From Chloroflexota bacterium (GTDB lineage: Bacteria; Chloroflexota; Anaerolineae; 4572-78; J111): a stretch of DNA of 8,408 nucleotides. The position numbers and the translations under genes were made by a program. Positions 1-5,393 of this stretch are shown here, piece by piece (within the stretch, counting starts at the first letter, position 1; each line of letters opens with the position of its first letter). The notes beneath the pieces are model-generated. The model was not told where the DNA came from. It was given only the letters and a program-made list of their open reading frames with translations, and ran no database searches. The stretch spans positions 1 through 8,408 of the forward strand of contig RFJV01000098.1 in assembly GCA_003694775.1 (NCBI GenBank), given 5' to 3'.

Positions 1-881
1 ACCACATCATTCCATTCAGCTTCGCTGGTGATTTCCCCTTCCGGGAATTTGGGTACATTGTAGGTTCCCTGGATGTTCGGGGGAACGCGGGTGTTCTCGA
101 TGAGCACGTCCCGGTAGGCGTTGGGGTCCTTGTTCAGGTCGGCGACGGCCTTGTCCCAGGCCCGCAGGAATGCCTTGACCGTGTCCGGCTTCTTCTCCAG
201 CGCATCGGTGGTGAAGACCAGCACGCTCTGGGAGTATTCGGTGAACTGAGTGTCGTCCACAATCAGGCTTCCCCCCGCGGCAATGGCGGCCTGCGCCAGC
301 GGGTCGGGCAGAAGCGCGGCCTTCAACTGGCCTTCCATCAGCATTTCATAGCGCACCGGGATGGCGCTCACTTCCTGGATGGCAATCTGGTCTTTCGGCA
401 GGCCCCAGGCGGTCAGCAGACGGTCGGTCAGGTACTCGATGATGGTGTTCTGGCTGATGCCGACCGGCACATTCGCCAGGTCTTCCGGCCCGTTGACTTC
501 GAATCCCGGCGCGGCCACCACCCGGAACTGCGGAAAGTCGGGGTAGGCTTTGCGGGCCTTGCTGACCACCTTCAGCTTTGACCCCTCGCGGTTGAACAGG
601 GCCACGGATTGCAGGTCGGCCAGCGCGCCGTCAATTTCGCCGGCCTGAATCAGCGCGTCCCGCTCCTGGGCGCTCTTCACCGGCACCAGCTCCACCTGGA
701 TGCCCTCGGCCTCAAAGTAGCCCTTGTCCTGGGCAATGTAAAACGGCAGAACGTCCAGAATGGGCAGAAGCCCCATCTTCAGCGACGTATCCTGTTTGGG
801 CGCGCCAAAACTGCACCCACTCACAATGATGCTGACCAGTACCAGCATCAGAACAGCGGTAAAAAAACGGTTAGACTTCAT
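1..881 (-). CDS. ABC transporter substrate-binding lipoprotein (SsuA/NMT1-like), 3' end outside window
   Basis: This is the periplasmic or surface-anchored solute-capture component of an ABC importer. I translated the minus strand from the ATG at 881-879: 293 codons stay open to the window edge, so the C-terminus is missing. Residues 1-23 form a lipoprotein signal peptide (basic MKSNR, hydrophobic core, lipobox VSGC with Cys23). The mature part opens with a beta strand (KMGLLPILD) and the stretch LPFYIAQDKGYFEAEGI (about 45-61), typical of the SsuA/ThiY/NMT1 family that binds sulfonates, nitrate, taurine or pyrimidine precursors. A later QAGEIDGALAD segment resembles the usual 'aG.iD.a..d' ligand-loop motif. 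A Shine-Dalgarno (AGGAGAGG on the minus strand, about 891-898) lies about 9 nt from the ATG and supports the start. Permease and ATPase genes would be expected off the left edge. The family call is firm; the substrate cannot be told from the sequence. Confidence 0.92.
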   Translation of the reverse strand, partial: MKSNRFFTAVLMLVLVSIIVSGCSFGAPKQDTSLKMGLLPILDVLPFYIAQDKGYFEAEGIQVELVPVKSAQERDALIQAGEIDGALADLQSVALFNREGSKLKVVSKARKAYPDFPQFRVVAAPGFEVNGPEDLANVPVGISQNTIIEYLTDRLLTAWGLPKDQIAIQEVSAIPVRYEMLMEGQLKAALLPDPLAQAAIAAGGSLIVDDTQFTEYSQSVLVFTTDALEKKPDTVKAFLRAWDKAVADLNKDPNAYRDVLIENTRVPPNIQGTYNVPKFPEGEITSEAEWNDV

Positions 882-911
882 TTCTAATGTCCTCTCCTTA
901 AACATACTGAA

Positions 912-931
912 TTTTCAGAAATTACTGAAAA
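912..931 (-). promoter_or_regulatory. 7-bp inverted repeat at the predicted 5' end of the transporter mRNA
   Basis: TTTTCAG (912-918) and CTGAAAA (925-931) are exact reverse complements around a 6-nt AT-only loop. The repeat lies just downstream of the predicted transcription start, where it could be a 5' stem-loop or an operator for a repressor. No U-run follows, so it is not a terminator. Confidence 0.4.
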
Positions 932-940
932 CTTTGATAC

Positions 941-968
941 ACTATACCCAAACTGAGGGGCTTGTCAA
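941..968 (-). promoter_or_regulatory. Sigma-70-type promoter of the substrate-binding protein gene
   Basis: On the minus strand a perfect -35 TTGACA (plus 963-968) is followed by 16 bp and a -10 TATAGT (plus 941-946). Transcription would start near 934, giving a leader of about 53 nt before the ATG at 881. This is a motif match only. Confidence 0.8.
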
Positions 969-984
969 ATTGGCGGGGCAAAAC

Positions 985-1034
985 AGCAGGTCGCAGGGTA
1001 GCAGGTCGCAAAGCAACAGAGCGACGGGTCGCAA
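985..1034. repeat. Degenerate short tandem repeat, about 15-bp (7+8) period
   Basis: AGCAGGTCGCA occurs at 985-995 and again at 1000-1010, exactly 15 bp apart. It is followed by the decayed copies AACAGAGCGAC and GGGTCGC up to about 1032. The unit looks like alternating 7- and 8-mers. It lies in the divergent intergenic region with no coding potential of its own. Confidence 0.6.
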
Positions 1035-1063
1035 TGAAATTTAGCAACCGCTCAGCCGGCGTA

Positions 1064-1095
1064 GGTCACTGCGAGCGACAGCGAAGCAGTCTCCG
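1064..1095. repeat. Short palindromic intergenic repeat (ACTGCGAGC...GCAGT type)
   Basis: ACTGC (1068-1072) and GCAGT (1086-1090) are complementary arms flanking GAGCGACAGCGAA, with GTC before and CTCC after. From memory, similar 'ACTGCGAG...GAAGCAGTCTC' or 'ATTGCGAG...GAAGCAATC' elements recur between genes in many unrelated bacterial genomes, so I call it a dispersed palindromic repeat. A single copy is visible here. Confidence 0.5.
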
Positions 1096-1159
1096 GGAAG
1101 GGTGACATTAATGTTGCTCTATGGATTTTCCTCAACGAAATGTTAAAAGACGATTCAAC

Positions 1160-1188
1160 TTGACGTAATATTGGAGCTGTGATATGAT
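1160..1188 (+). promoter_or_regulatory. Strong sigma-70-type promoter for the LysM lipoprotein gene
   Basis: A -35 TTGACG (1160-1165) and a -10 TATGAT (1183-1188) are separated by an ideal 17-bp spacer. The predicted start is near 1195, which gives a leader of about 52 nt containing the Shine-Dalgarno AAGGAGG at 1235-1241. Confidence 0.85.
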
Positions 1189-1246
1189 GTTATGTAGTTA
1201 TGTTGAGTAAATTCTGGCTTGCCGGCTATTTTGTAAGGAGGCTGTG

Positions 1247-2359
1247 ATGACAAGACCGCCCAAAGCCCTATTTTTTCTGGTGATACTGGCATTGCTGATA
1301 ACCCTGACCGGTTGCGAACTTCGCCGGGCCGAAGGGGCCAGCTCCGACCTGGCCCCGGTTGAACTGCCGCCCACGCTGGCTCCGCTTGGTGCTGATAGTG
1401 AAGCCATCAGCGCCGAGGCCACCGCCATTCCCACGGTCATTGTGGAGGCGGCAGAAGACACCACCCAGCCGGCCCCTGCCCCAACCGTGCAGGCTATTGA
1501 CCTGACCGCGCCGGAGGCCGGTGCCGGTCAGGCTGAAACAGCGGCGGTGGCCCCGGAATCGTCCGCCTCGCCAGAACAGACCGGTGAGGCAGACCAGCCG
1601 GCCGCGCCGTTGATTGTCGACGCGGCAGTGCCTGAATCCAGCCTGCCAGACGGCGGCCCGATTGCCGCCAATCCGCCCGCGTCCGGCGACTCTCCCCAGA
1701 CCGGGGCCGCCCTGCCCGGTGGGCTGACCTACGTGGTTCGTCCTGGCGATACGCTGTTCAGTATCGGCCTCCGGTACGGCGTGTCTGCCCAGGCCATTAT
1801 GGCGGCCAACGGACTCCGCTCGGAATTGATTGTGGTTGGGCAGGAACTGGTCATTCCGGCGGGCGATGACGCGGCCCCCGGTTCCGGCAGTTATCCGGCC
1901 TCGTATCCCGGCGGTGTGTCGCACGTGGTGGCGCCCGGCGAAACGCTGTTCAGCATCGGTATGCAGTACGGCGTGGGGGCAGAAGTGATTGCCGCGGCCA
2001 ACGGCCTGACGCCTCCGTTTATCATCCAGGTTGGGCAGGAGCTGGTCATCCCGGTGCTGGATGCCGCTCCAGGAGCCAGCCCGTATCCCCAGCCGGCTCC
2101 GGATTATAACTACCCCACTTCACCCGATGGCGGTTATGGCTACGGTTACCCGCAACAGCCGGATGGCTACTATCCCCAGCAACCGGACAGCTATCCGTAC
2201 CCGCCGGCCGGTGGGGAGCGAACGCACGTTGTGGCCGCGGGAGAAACCCTTTTCTCCATCGCCCAGCGCTACGGTGTACCGGTTGACCTGCTGGCCGCGG
2301 TGAACGGCCTGTCGAACCCCAACCAGATTTATGTGGGCCAGGTGCTTTCTCTGCCGTAA
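1247..2359 (+). CDS. Triple-LysM secreted lipoprotein
   Basis: The product is a cell-envelope protein that should bind peptidoglycan or another GlcNAc polymer through LysM domains. It has 370 residues from the ATG at 1247. A GTG at 1244 is in frame, but it lies only 2 nt from the Shine-Dalgarno AAGGAGG (1235-1241) while the ATG is at 5 nt, so I prefer the ATG. Residues 1-22 form a lipoprotein signal ending in LTGC. Residues about 25-158 are a low-complexity Ala/Pro/Glu-rich spacer. LysM domains lie at about 161-204, 225-269 and 326-370, each with the VV.(P/A)G(D/E)TLFSI core, a Y-G-V turn, NGL, and VGQ.L..P at the end. A Tyr/Pro/Gln/Gly-rich linker (about 275-323) separates the last two. There is no catalytic domain and the protein ends exactly with LysM3. 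It has its own promoter and terminator, so it is probably monocistronic. The exact role is unknown. Confidence 0.94.
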   Translation: MTRPPKALFFLVILALLITLTGCELRRAEGASSDLAPVELPPTLAPLGADSEAISAEATAIPTVIVEAAEDTTQPAPAPTVQAIDLTAPEAGAGQAETAAVAPESSASPEQTGEADQPAAPLIVDAAVPESSLPDGGPIAANPPASGDSPQTGAALPGGLTYVVRPGDTLFSIGLRYGVSAQAIMAANGLRSELIVVGQELVIPAGDDAAPGSGSYPASYPGGVSHVVAPGETLFSIGMQYGVGAEVIAAANGLTPPFIIQVGQELVIPVLDAAPGASPYPQPAPDYNYPTSPDGGYGYGYPQQPDGYYPQQPDSYPYPPAGGERTHVVAAGETLFSIAQRYGVPVDLLAAVNGLSNPNQIYVGQVLSLP

Positions 2360-2382
2360 GACAGGCTCAGTCTGACCCATCC

Positions 2383-2417
2383 GGTGCGGCGTACAAGGTG
2401 TACGCCGCACCTTTTTT
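2383..2417 (+). terminator. Rho-independent terminator after the LysM gene
   Basis: This is a perfect 13-bp stem (2383-2395 with 2399-2411) with a 3-nt loop AGG, followed at once by six T (2412-2417). It begins 24 nt after the LysM stop codon. It lies directly against the next gene, whose ATG is at 2425, so it could also act as a checkpoint for read-through into that gene. Confidence 0.93.
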
Positions 2418-2424
2418 ACCGCCT

Positions 2425-3132
2425 ATGACAGCACAAGTCCCGGTTGTGGTGCTGGTGTCAGCCGATTTCGAATGGGAAGTGACCTGCCGTCAGTTTCCCG
2501 CGGCAGAACTGCGGCAGTCCCCCCTGGGACAGTGGTTTGTGGTCGACCTGCCGGTGCAGGGCCGCGGGGTGCGCACTGTATTTATGCATGGCGGATGGGG
2601 CAAGATTGCCGCCGCGGCCTCCACAGAATATGCCATCCAGCGTTGGCAGCCGGCTCTGCTGGTCAATCTGGGCACCTGCGGCGGCTTTGCCGGACTGGTG
2701 GAAAAAGGGCAGGTGGTTCTGGTCGAGCGGACCGTGGTTTACGACATCATTGAGCAAATGGGAGATTTTGACACCCACATTGCTCACTACACCACCGATA
2801 TTGACCTCTCCTGGCTGGGAGATTCCCTGCCCCATCCGGTTCTGCGCACCCTGATAGTTTCCGGAGACCGGGACCTGGTGGCCGATGAAATTCCCCCTCT
2901 GCACGCCCGCTACGGCGCGGTGGTGGGAGATTGGGAGTCCGGGGCCATTGCCTGGGTTGCGGCCCGTCACGGGGTGCGCTGTTTGATTCTGCGAGGCGTA
3001 TCGGACCTGGTAGGGCCGTCCGGGGGAGAGGCGTACGATGGGAATGTAGAGGTCTTCCGTGCCGGGACCGCCGCCATTATGCCGGCTCTGCTCAGGTCAC
3101 TGCCCGACTGGCTGGCCCTTGCCGTGGGGTAG
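2425..3132 (+). CDS. Nucleoside phosphorylase-superfamily protein, MTA/SAH nucleosidase-like
   Basis: This is probably a nucleosidase or phosphorylase that cleaves the N-glycosidic bond of a purine nucleoside such as methylthioadenosine or S-adenosylhomocysteine in the cytosol. It has 235 residues from the ATG at 2425, the usual MTAN length. The sequence shows an N-terminal strand followed by SADFEWEV (Glu18 in the place of the MTAN general acid), then HGGWGKIAAAAST and NLGTCGGFAG (the family's G.GK and N.G.aGG motifs). It continues with VSGD, GDWESGAIA (Glu171, the ribose-binding Glu position) and GVSDL (Asp194, the base-binding Asp). Trp170 stands where E. coli MTAN has Met173. An in-frame GTG at 2398 lies inside the terminator and is unlikely. 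No Shine-Dalgarno precedes the ATG. The gene converges on rplI. The superfamily is secure, but the substrate is uncertain; futalosine hydrolase or another nucleosidase remains possible. Confidence 0.84.
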   Translation: MTAQVPVVVLVSADFEWEVTCRQFPAAELRQSPLGQWFVVDLPVQGRGVRTVFMHGGWGKIAAAASTEYAIQRWQPALLVNLGTCGGFAGLVEKGQVVLVERTVVYDIIEQMGDFDTHIAHYTTDIDLSWLGDSLPHPVLRTLIVSGDRDLVADEIPPLHARYGAVVGDWESGAIAWVAARHGVRCLILRGVSDLVGPSGGEAYDGNVEVFRAGTAAIMPALLRSLPDWLALAVG

Positions 3133-3136
3133 CAGA

Positions 3137-3151
3137 AAACCGGACCGGTTT
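3137..3151. repeat. Perfect 15-bp palindrome AAACCGG-A-CCGGTTT
   Basis: Two 7-bp arms surround a single A, directly after the nucleosidase stop codon and ahead of the bidirectional terminator. It may strengthen termination or be a protein-binding site. The sequence does not decide between these. Confidence 0.45.
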
Positions 3152-3160
3152 CCGAACGTC

Positions 3161-3191
3161 AAAAGGCCGCGCCAACGGACGCGGCCTTTTT
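3161..3191. terminator. Bidirectional Rho-independent terminator between convergent genes
   Basis: AAAAGGCCGCG (3161-3171) pairs with CGCGGCCTTTT (3180-3190) across an 8-nt loop. The T-run on the right serves the nucleosidase transcript on plus. The A-run on the left reads as a T-run on minus and serves rplI, whose stop codon is at 3217-3219. Confidence 0.9.
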
Positions 3192-3216
3192 CGTCCAATC
3201 GTTTAGTGCTGGCGGA

Positions 3217-3810
3217 TTATTCGGCCTCTTCGGCCTGCGGTTCTTCGGCGGCTTCTGCCTGGGCCGGGGCTTCTGCCTCTGCCGCCGGCTGGTCGGCCTG
3301 GGCCGCGGCTTCAGCGGCTTCGGCTTCTGCCGCTTCTTCCAGCCGTTCCCGCTCGCGAATACCGCCCAGCGGGAGCACTTCCACAGTGATGGAGGTGGTC
3401 ACGTCAATCATCAGCTTGATGGGTACTTCCACTTCACCCAGCTCGCGGATGGGTTCGGGCAGGGCCACCTTGCGCTTGTCCAGCTCGATACCGGTTTTTT
3501 CCTTGATGGCTCCGGCAATATCCGCCGACGTTACCGAGCCGTACAGCTTGCCGGTTTCTCCGGCCCGGCGCTCAAAGAGCAGTTTCAGGCCCTGGAGCTG
3601 GTTGGCAATGGCCTGGGCATCCGCCATTCTCTGCGCCCGGTGCTTTTCCGCCGCCTTCCGGATGGTCTCTGCCTGCTTCAGCGCACCCGGCGTTGCCAGA
3701 ACCGCCAACTGCTGGGGAATCAGGTAGTTTCGCGCGTACCCATCGGCCACATTCTTGACGTCACCCGCGTACCCCAGATTGTCAACATCTTGAATCAATA
3801 ATACCTTCAT
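3217..3810 (-). CDS. rplI: 50S ribosomal protein L9 with extended acidic C-terminal tail
   Basis: L9 binds 23S rRNA at the base of the L1 stalk and helps keep reading-frame fidelity. This protein has 197 residues, against about 148-150 in most bacteria. Residues 1-40 form the N-terminal rRNA-binding domain with the L9 signature (GYAGDVKNVADGYARNYLIP). Residues about 41-75 are the long connecting helix, and residues about 76-150 the C-terminal domain (GKLYGSVT at 87-94, then IKLMIDVTTSITVEVLP). Residues 151-197 are a low-complexity tail of mostly Ala and Glu with some Gln and Pro. The ATG at 3810-3808 has a GGAG 9 nt upstream. The gene is alone here, not in the common rpsF-ssb-rpsR-rplI operon, and has its own promoter. 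The identity is certain; the function of the tail is not known. Confidence 0.97.
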   Translation of the reverse strand: MKVLLIQDVDNLGYAGDVKNVADGYARNYLIPQQLAVLATPGALKQAETIRKAAEKHRAQRMADAQAIANQLQGLKLLFERRAGETGKLYGSVTSADIAGAIKEKTGIELDKRKVALPEPIRELGEVEVPIKLMIDVTTSITVEVLPLGGIRERERLEEAAEAEAAEAAAQADQPAAEAEAPAQAEAAEEPQAEEAE

Positions 3811-3871
3811 CAGTACATTCTCCAGTTACAGCAAAGTCGGTTATTTTTCTTACGAGGACACACAAACCAAT

Positions 3872-3900
3872 AGTATACGATAAAACCGGTGATTGTCCAA
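3872..3900 (-). promoter_or_regulatory. Promoter of rplI
   Basis: On the minus strand a -35 TTGGAC (plus 3895-3900), 17 bp and a -10 TATACT (plus 3872-3877) predict a start near 3865 and a leader of about 55 nt. The -35 overlaps the perfect palindrome CCAAATTTGG at 3897-3906, a possible operator. Confidence 0.72.
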
Positions 3901-3907
3901 ATTTGGG

Positions 3908-4053
3908 GGGTGCGTTTCAATTTGGGGGCAAATAGGATATCCGCCTACAGCATCATGGTAGCAGGGGCATCCCTATGCCCCAGAAAATGGGCCCGGCATA
4001 GGGATGCCGGCCCTACCGCCAATCAAAATTCGCCCCAAAAATGAAATACACCC
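3908..4053. mobile_element. MITE-like inverted-repeat element, 146 bp
   Basis: The outer arms start GGGTG at 3908 and end CACCC at 4053. Over the first 27 positions the left arm matches the reverse complement of the right arm at about 22. Nested inside are the 14-mer GGCATCCCTATGCC (3966-3979) and its exact reverse complement (3995-4008), within larger arms opening GGTAG (3957) and closing CTACC (4017). The centre is a short A-rich loop (about 3983-3988). There is no coding capacity and no clear target duplication. It lies between the divergent rplI and mreB promoters. Similar 'GGCATCCCTATGCC' palindromes are, from memory, frequent between genes of many bacteria. Confidence 0.72.
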
Positions 4054-4070
4054 GGCTGGTGGGTAAACGT

Positions 4071-4098
4071 TTGTGCAACCGGGCATTTGTGGTATAAT
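4071..4098 (+). promoter_or_regulatory. Extended -10 promoter for the mre cluster
   Basis: A consensus -10 TATAAT (4093-4098) is preceded by TGG (4090-4092), which makes a TGn extended -10. The -35 is weak (TTGTGC at 4071-4076, 16-bp spacer), as is common for extended -10 promoters. The predicted start is near 4105, just before the leader hairpin. Confidence 0.8.
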
Positions 4099-4108
4099 CT
4101 ACGAGTTG

Positions 4109-4137
4109 GGCAGGCGAATACCGGCTTTTTGCCTGCC
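4109..4137 (+). promoter_or_regulatory. 5' leader hairpin of mreB mRNA
   Basis: GGCAGGC (4109-4115) pairs with GCCTGCC (4131-4137) around a 15-nt loop. It would form at the very 5' end of the transcript. No U-run follows, so it is more likely a stabilising or regulatory leader stem than an attenuator. Confidence 0.45.
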
Positions 4138-4178
4138 TCTTGTTATGTATTTGTTCATCTGGAAGGAGATTGCTGGAA

Positions 4179-5249
4179 GTGGCAGGTCCATTAGACGCGC
4201 TTCTGGGACTGTTTTCCCTTGACGTTGGTATAGATTTAGGAACGGCAAATACGCTGGTTTATGTGCGGGGCAAAGGGATTGTTATTAATGAGCCTTCGGT
4301 GGTTGCCATTGATAAGAAGACCCGCAAACCGCTGGCCATTGGCGTAGAGGCCAAGGAGATGGTAGGCCGGACACCGGCCAACATTGTGGCGATTCGCCCG
4401 CTTCGGGATGGGGTGATTTCCGAATTCGAAATCACCGAGGCGATGCTCCGGTACTTTATCAAAAAAGTACACGAGCAGACTCTTATTCCGACCCCCTTCT
4501 ACGCGCCGCGGGTGGTCATTGGGATTCCCAGCGGCGTTACCGAGGTGGAAAAGCGAGCCGTGTACGATGCGGCCAAGAACGCCCGCGCCCGCGATGCCCG
4601 GATTATCGAGGAGCCGGTCGCCGCGGCGATTGGAGTGGGCCTGCCTATTACCGAACCCATCGGCAGTATGGTGATTGACATCGGCGGCGGCACCACCGAA
4701 GTGGCCGTCTTTTCTCTGGGCGGTATCGTGGTCAGCCGGTCTATCCGCGTGGCCGGCGACGAAATGGACGAGGCCATCATCAACTATGCCCGCCAGAAAT
4801 ATAACCTGCTCATCGGCCAGCGAATGGCCGAGCGGGCCAAAATCACCATCGGTTCTGCCTATCCCCTGCCGGAAGAACAGACCATCACCCTGCGCGGGCG
4901 CAACCTGATTACCGGCCTGCCCGATTCGGTGGAAGTGTCCAGTGTGGAAATCCGCGAGGCGCTGAGTGATGCCGTGGCAGTGATTGTGGAAGCCGTGCGG
5001 GACACGCTGGACGAAACCCCGCCGGAACTCATCGCCGACCTGATGGAGAGCGGCATTGCCCTGGCCGGCGGCGGCAGTCTCCTGCAGGGGCTGGCCGAAC
5101 GCCTGTCCGAAGAAACAAAGATGCGCGTCTACATTGCCGATGACCCGCTGACCTGCGTGGCCCGCGGGGCCGGTCAGGTGCTGGAAAGCTACGATAAGTA
5201 CGCCAAGGTTCTGGCCTCTCTCCAGCGCGGCAGTACCAACCACCGCTGA
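4179..5249 (+). CDS. mreB: Rod-shape actin homologue MreB
   Basis: MreB polymerises with ATP under the cytoplasmic membrane and orients the elongasome that makes lateral wall. The preferred product has 356 residues, close to the usual length of about 345. Visible actin-fold motifs are phosphate-1 DVGIDLGTANT (15-25), EEPVAAAIGVG (from 144, with the catalytic Glu), phosphate-2 VIDIGGGTTEVAV (165-177), and a C-terminal adenosine motif GIALAGGGSLLQG. The frame is open back to a TTG at 4140, but homology begins near the GTG at 4179, which lies 10 nt after the Shine-Dalgarno GGAAGGAG (4161-4168). A TTG at 4170 is too close to it. The start is therefore probably GTG, and no in-frame ATG is available at this end. 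It is the first gene of the cluster, behind the extended -10 promoter at 4093. The identity is certain; the start is moderately certain. Confidence 0.97.
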   Translation: MAGPLDALLGLFSLDVGIDLGTANTLVYVRGKGIVINEPSVVAIDKKTRKPLAIGVEAKEMVGRTPANIVAIRPLRDGVISEFEITEAMLRYFIKKVHEQTLIPTPFYAPRVVIGIPSGVTEVEKRAVYDAAKNARARDARIIEEPVAAAIGVGLPITEPIGSMVIDIGGGTTEVAVFSLGGIVVSRSIRVAGDEMDEAIINYARQKYNLLIGQRMAERAKITIGSAYPLPEEQTITLRGRNLITGLPDSVEVSSVEIREALSDAVAVIVEAVRDTLDETPPELIADLMESGIALAGGGSLLQGLAERLSEETKMRVYIADDPLTCVARGAGQVLESYDKYAKVLASLQRGSTNHR

Positions 5250-5255
5250 GGGTGC

Positions 5256-5344
5256 GTCCAGAATTTTAGGAATTCTGGACAAACCTGGGGGGATTCGGGG
5301 GGTAGCCCCCCGCACTCCCCTATCTGTCCAAAAATCTTGGACAG
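5256..5344. repeat. Three-hairpin inverted-repeat element between mreB and mreC
   Basis: Three stems lie side by side. The first is 10 bp perfect (5256-5265 with 5271-5280, GTCCAGAATT). The second is 7 bp GC-only (5296-5302 with 5306-5312, loop TAG), with extra G/C pairing outside it. The third is 8 bp (5324-5331 with 5337-5344, CTGTCCAA). The two outer hairpins resemble each other in inverted orientation (GTCCA...ATTTT...GGAC), which suggests terminal repeats of a small non-coding element. No U-run follows any stem. It begins 7 bp after the mreB stop. Confidence 0.65.
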
Positions 5345-5365
5345 ACCCATCGCTGAGTTCACCGA

Positions 5366-5393
5366 GAATTGAAAGTTGAGAACTGAGTCTAGA
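5366..5393. repeat. Degenerate heptamer tract spanning the mreC start
   Basis: Four consecutive 7-mers, GAATTGA, AAGTTGA, GAACTGA and GTCTAGA, tile 5366-5393 without gaps, with a consensus near (G/A)A(A/G)(T/C)TGA. The proposed mreC TTG (5376-5378) lies inside the second unit, so the repeat supplies both the start region and the first codons. Confidence 0.55.

Noticed and set aside
361..1044. Several open frames of 60-95 codons on plus at the left end
   Set aside because: They are antisense to the substrate-binding protein, which is continuous on minus with a lipoprotein signal, Shine-Dalgarno and promoter.
1268..1924. 218-codon open frame on minus within the LysM gene
   Set aside because: Arg/Gly-rich shadow of the low-complexity spacer, with no signal or domain. 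The plus-strand gene has a promoter, Shine-Dalgarno, signal peptide and LysM domains.
3059..3727. 222-codon Ala/Ser-rich frame on plus
   Set aside because: Antisense to rplI, especially its Ala/Glu tail. It runs through the bidirectional terminator.
4109..4137. mreB leader hairpin as an attenuator or riboswitch
   Set aside because: There is only one 7-bp stem with a large loop, no competing stem and no downstream U-run. No known riboswitch motif is recognised.
4236..5315. Long open frame (359 codons) on minus, antisense to mreB
   Set aside because: MreB on plus has clear actin-fold motifs over the same bases. The antisense translation is a GC-driven shadow with no recognisable domain.
5256..5344. 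Hairpins after mreB as a Rho-independent terminator
   Set aside because: None of the three stems is followed by a U-run, and mreC continues in the same direction with no promoter visible between.
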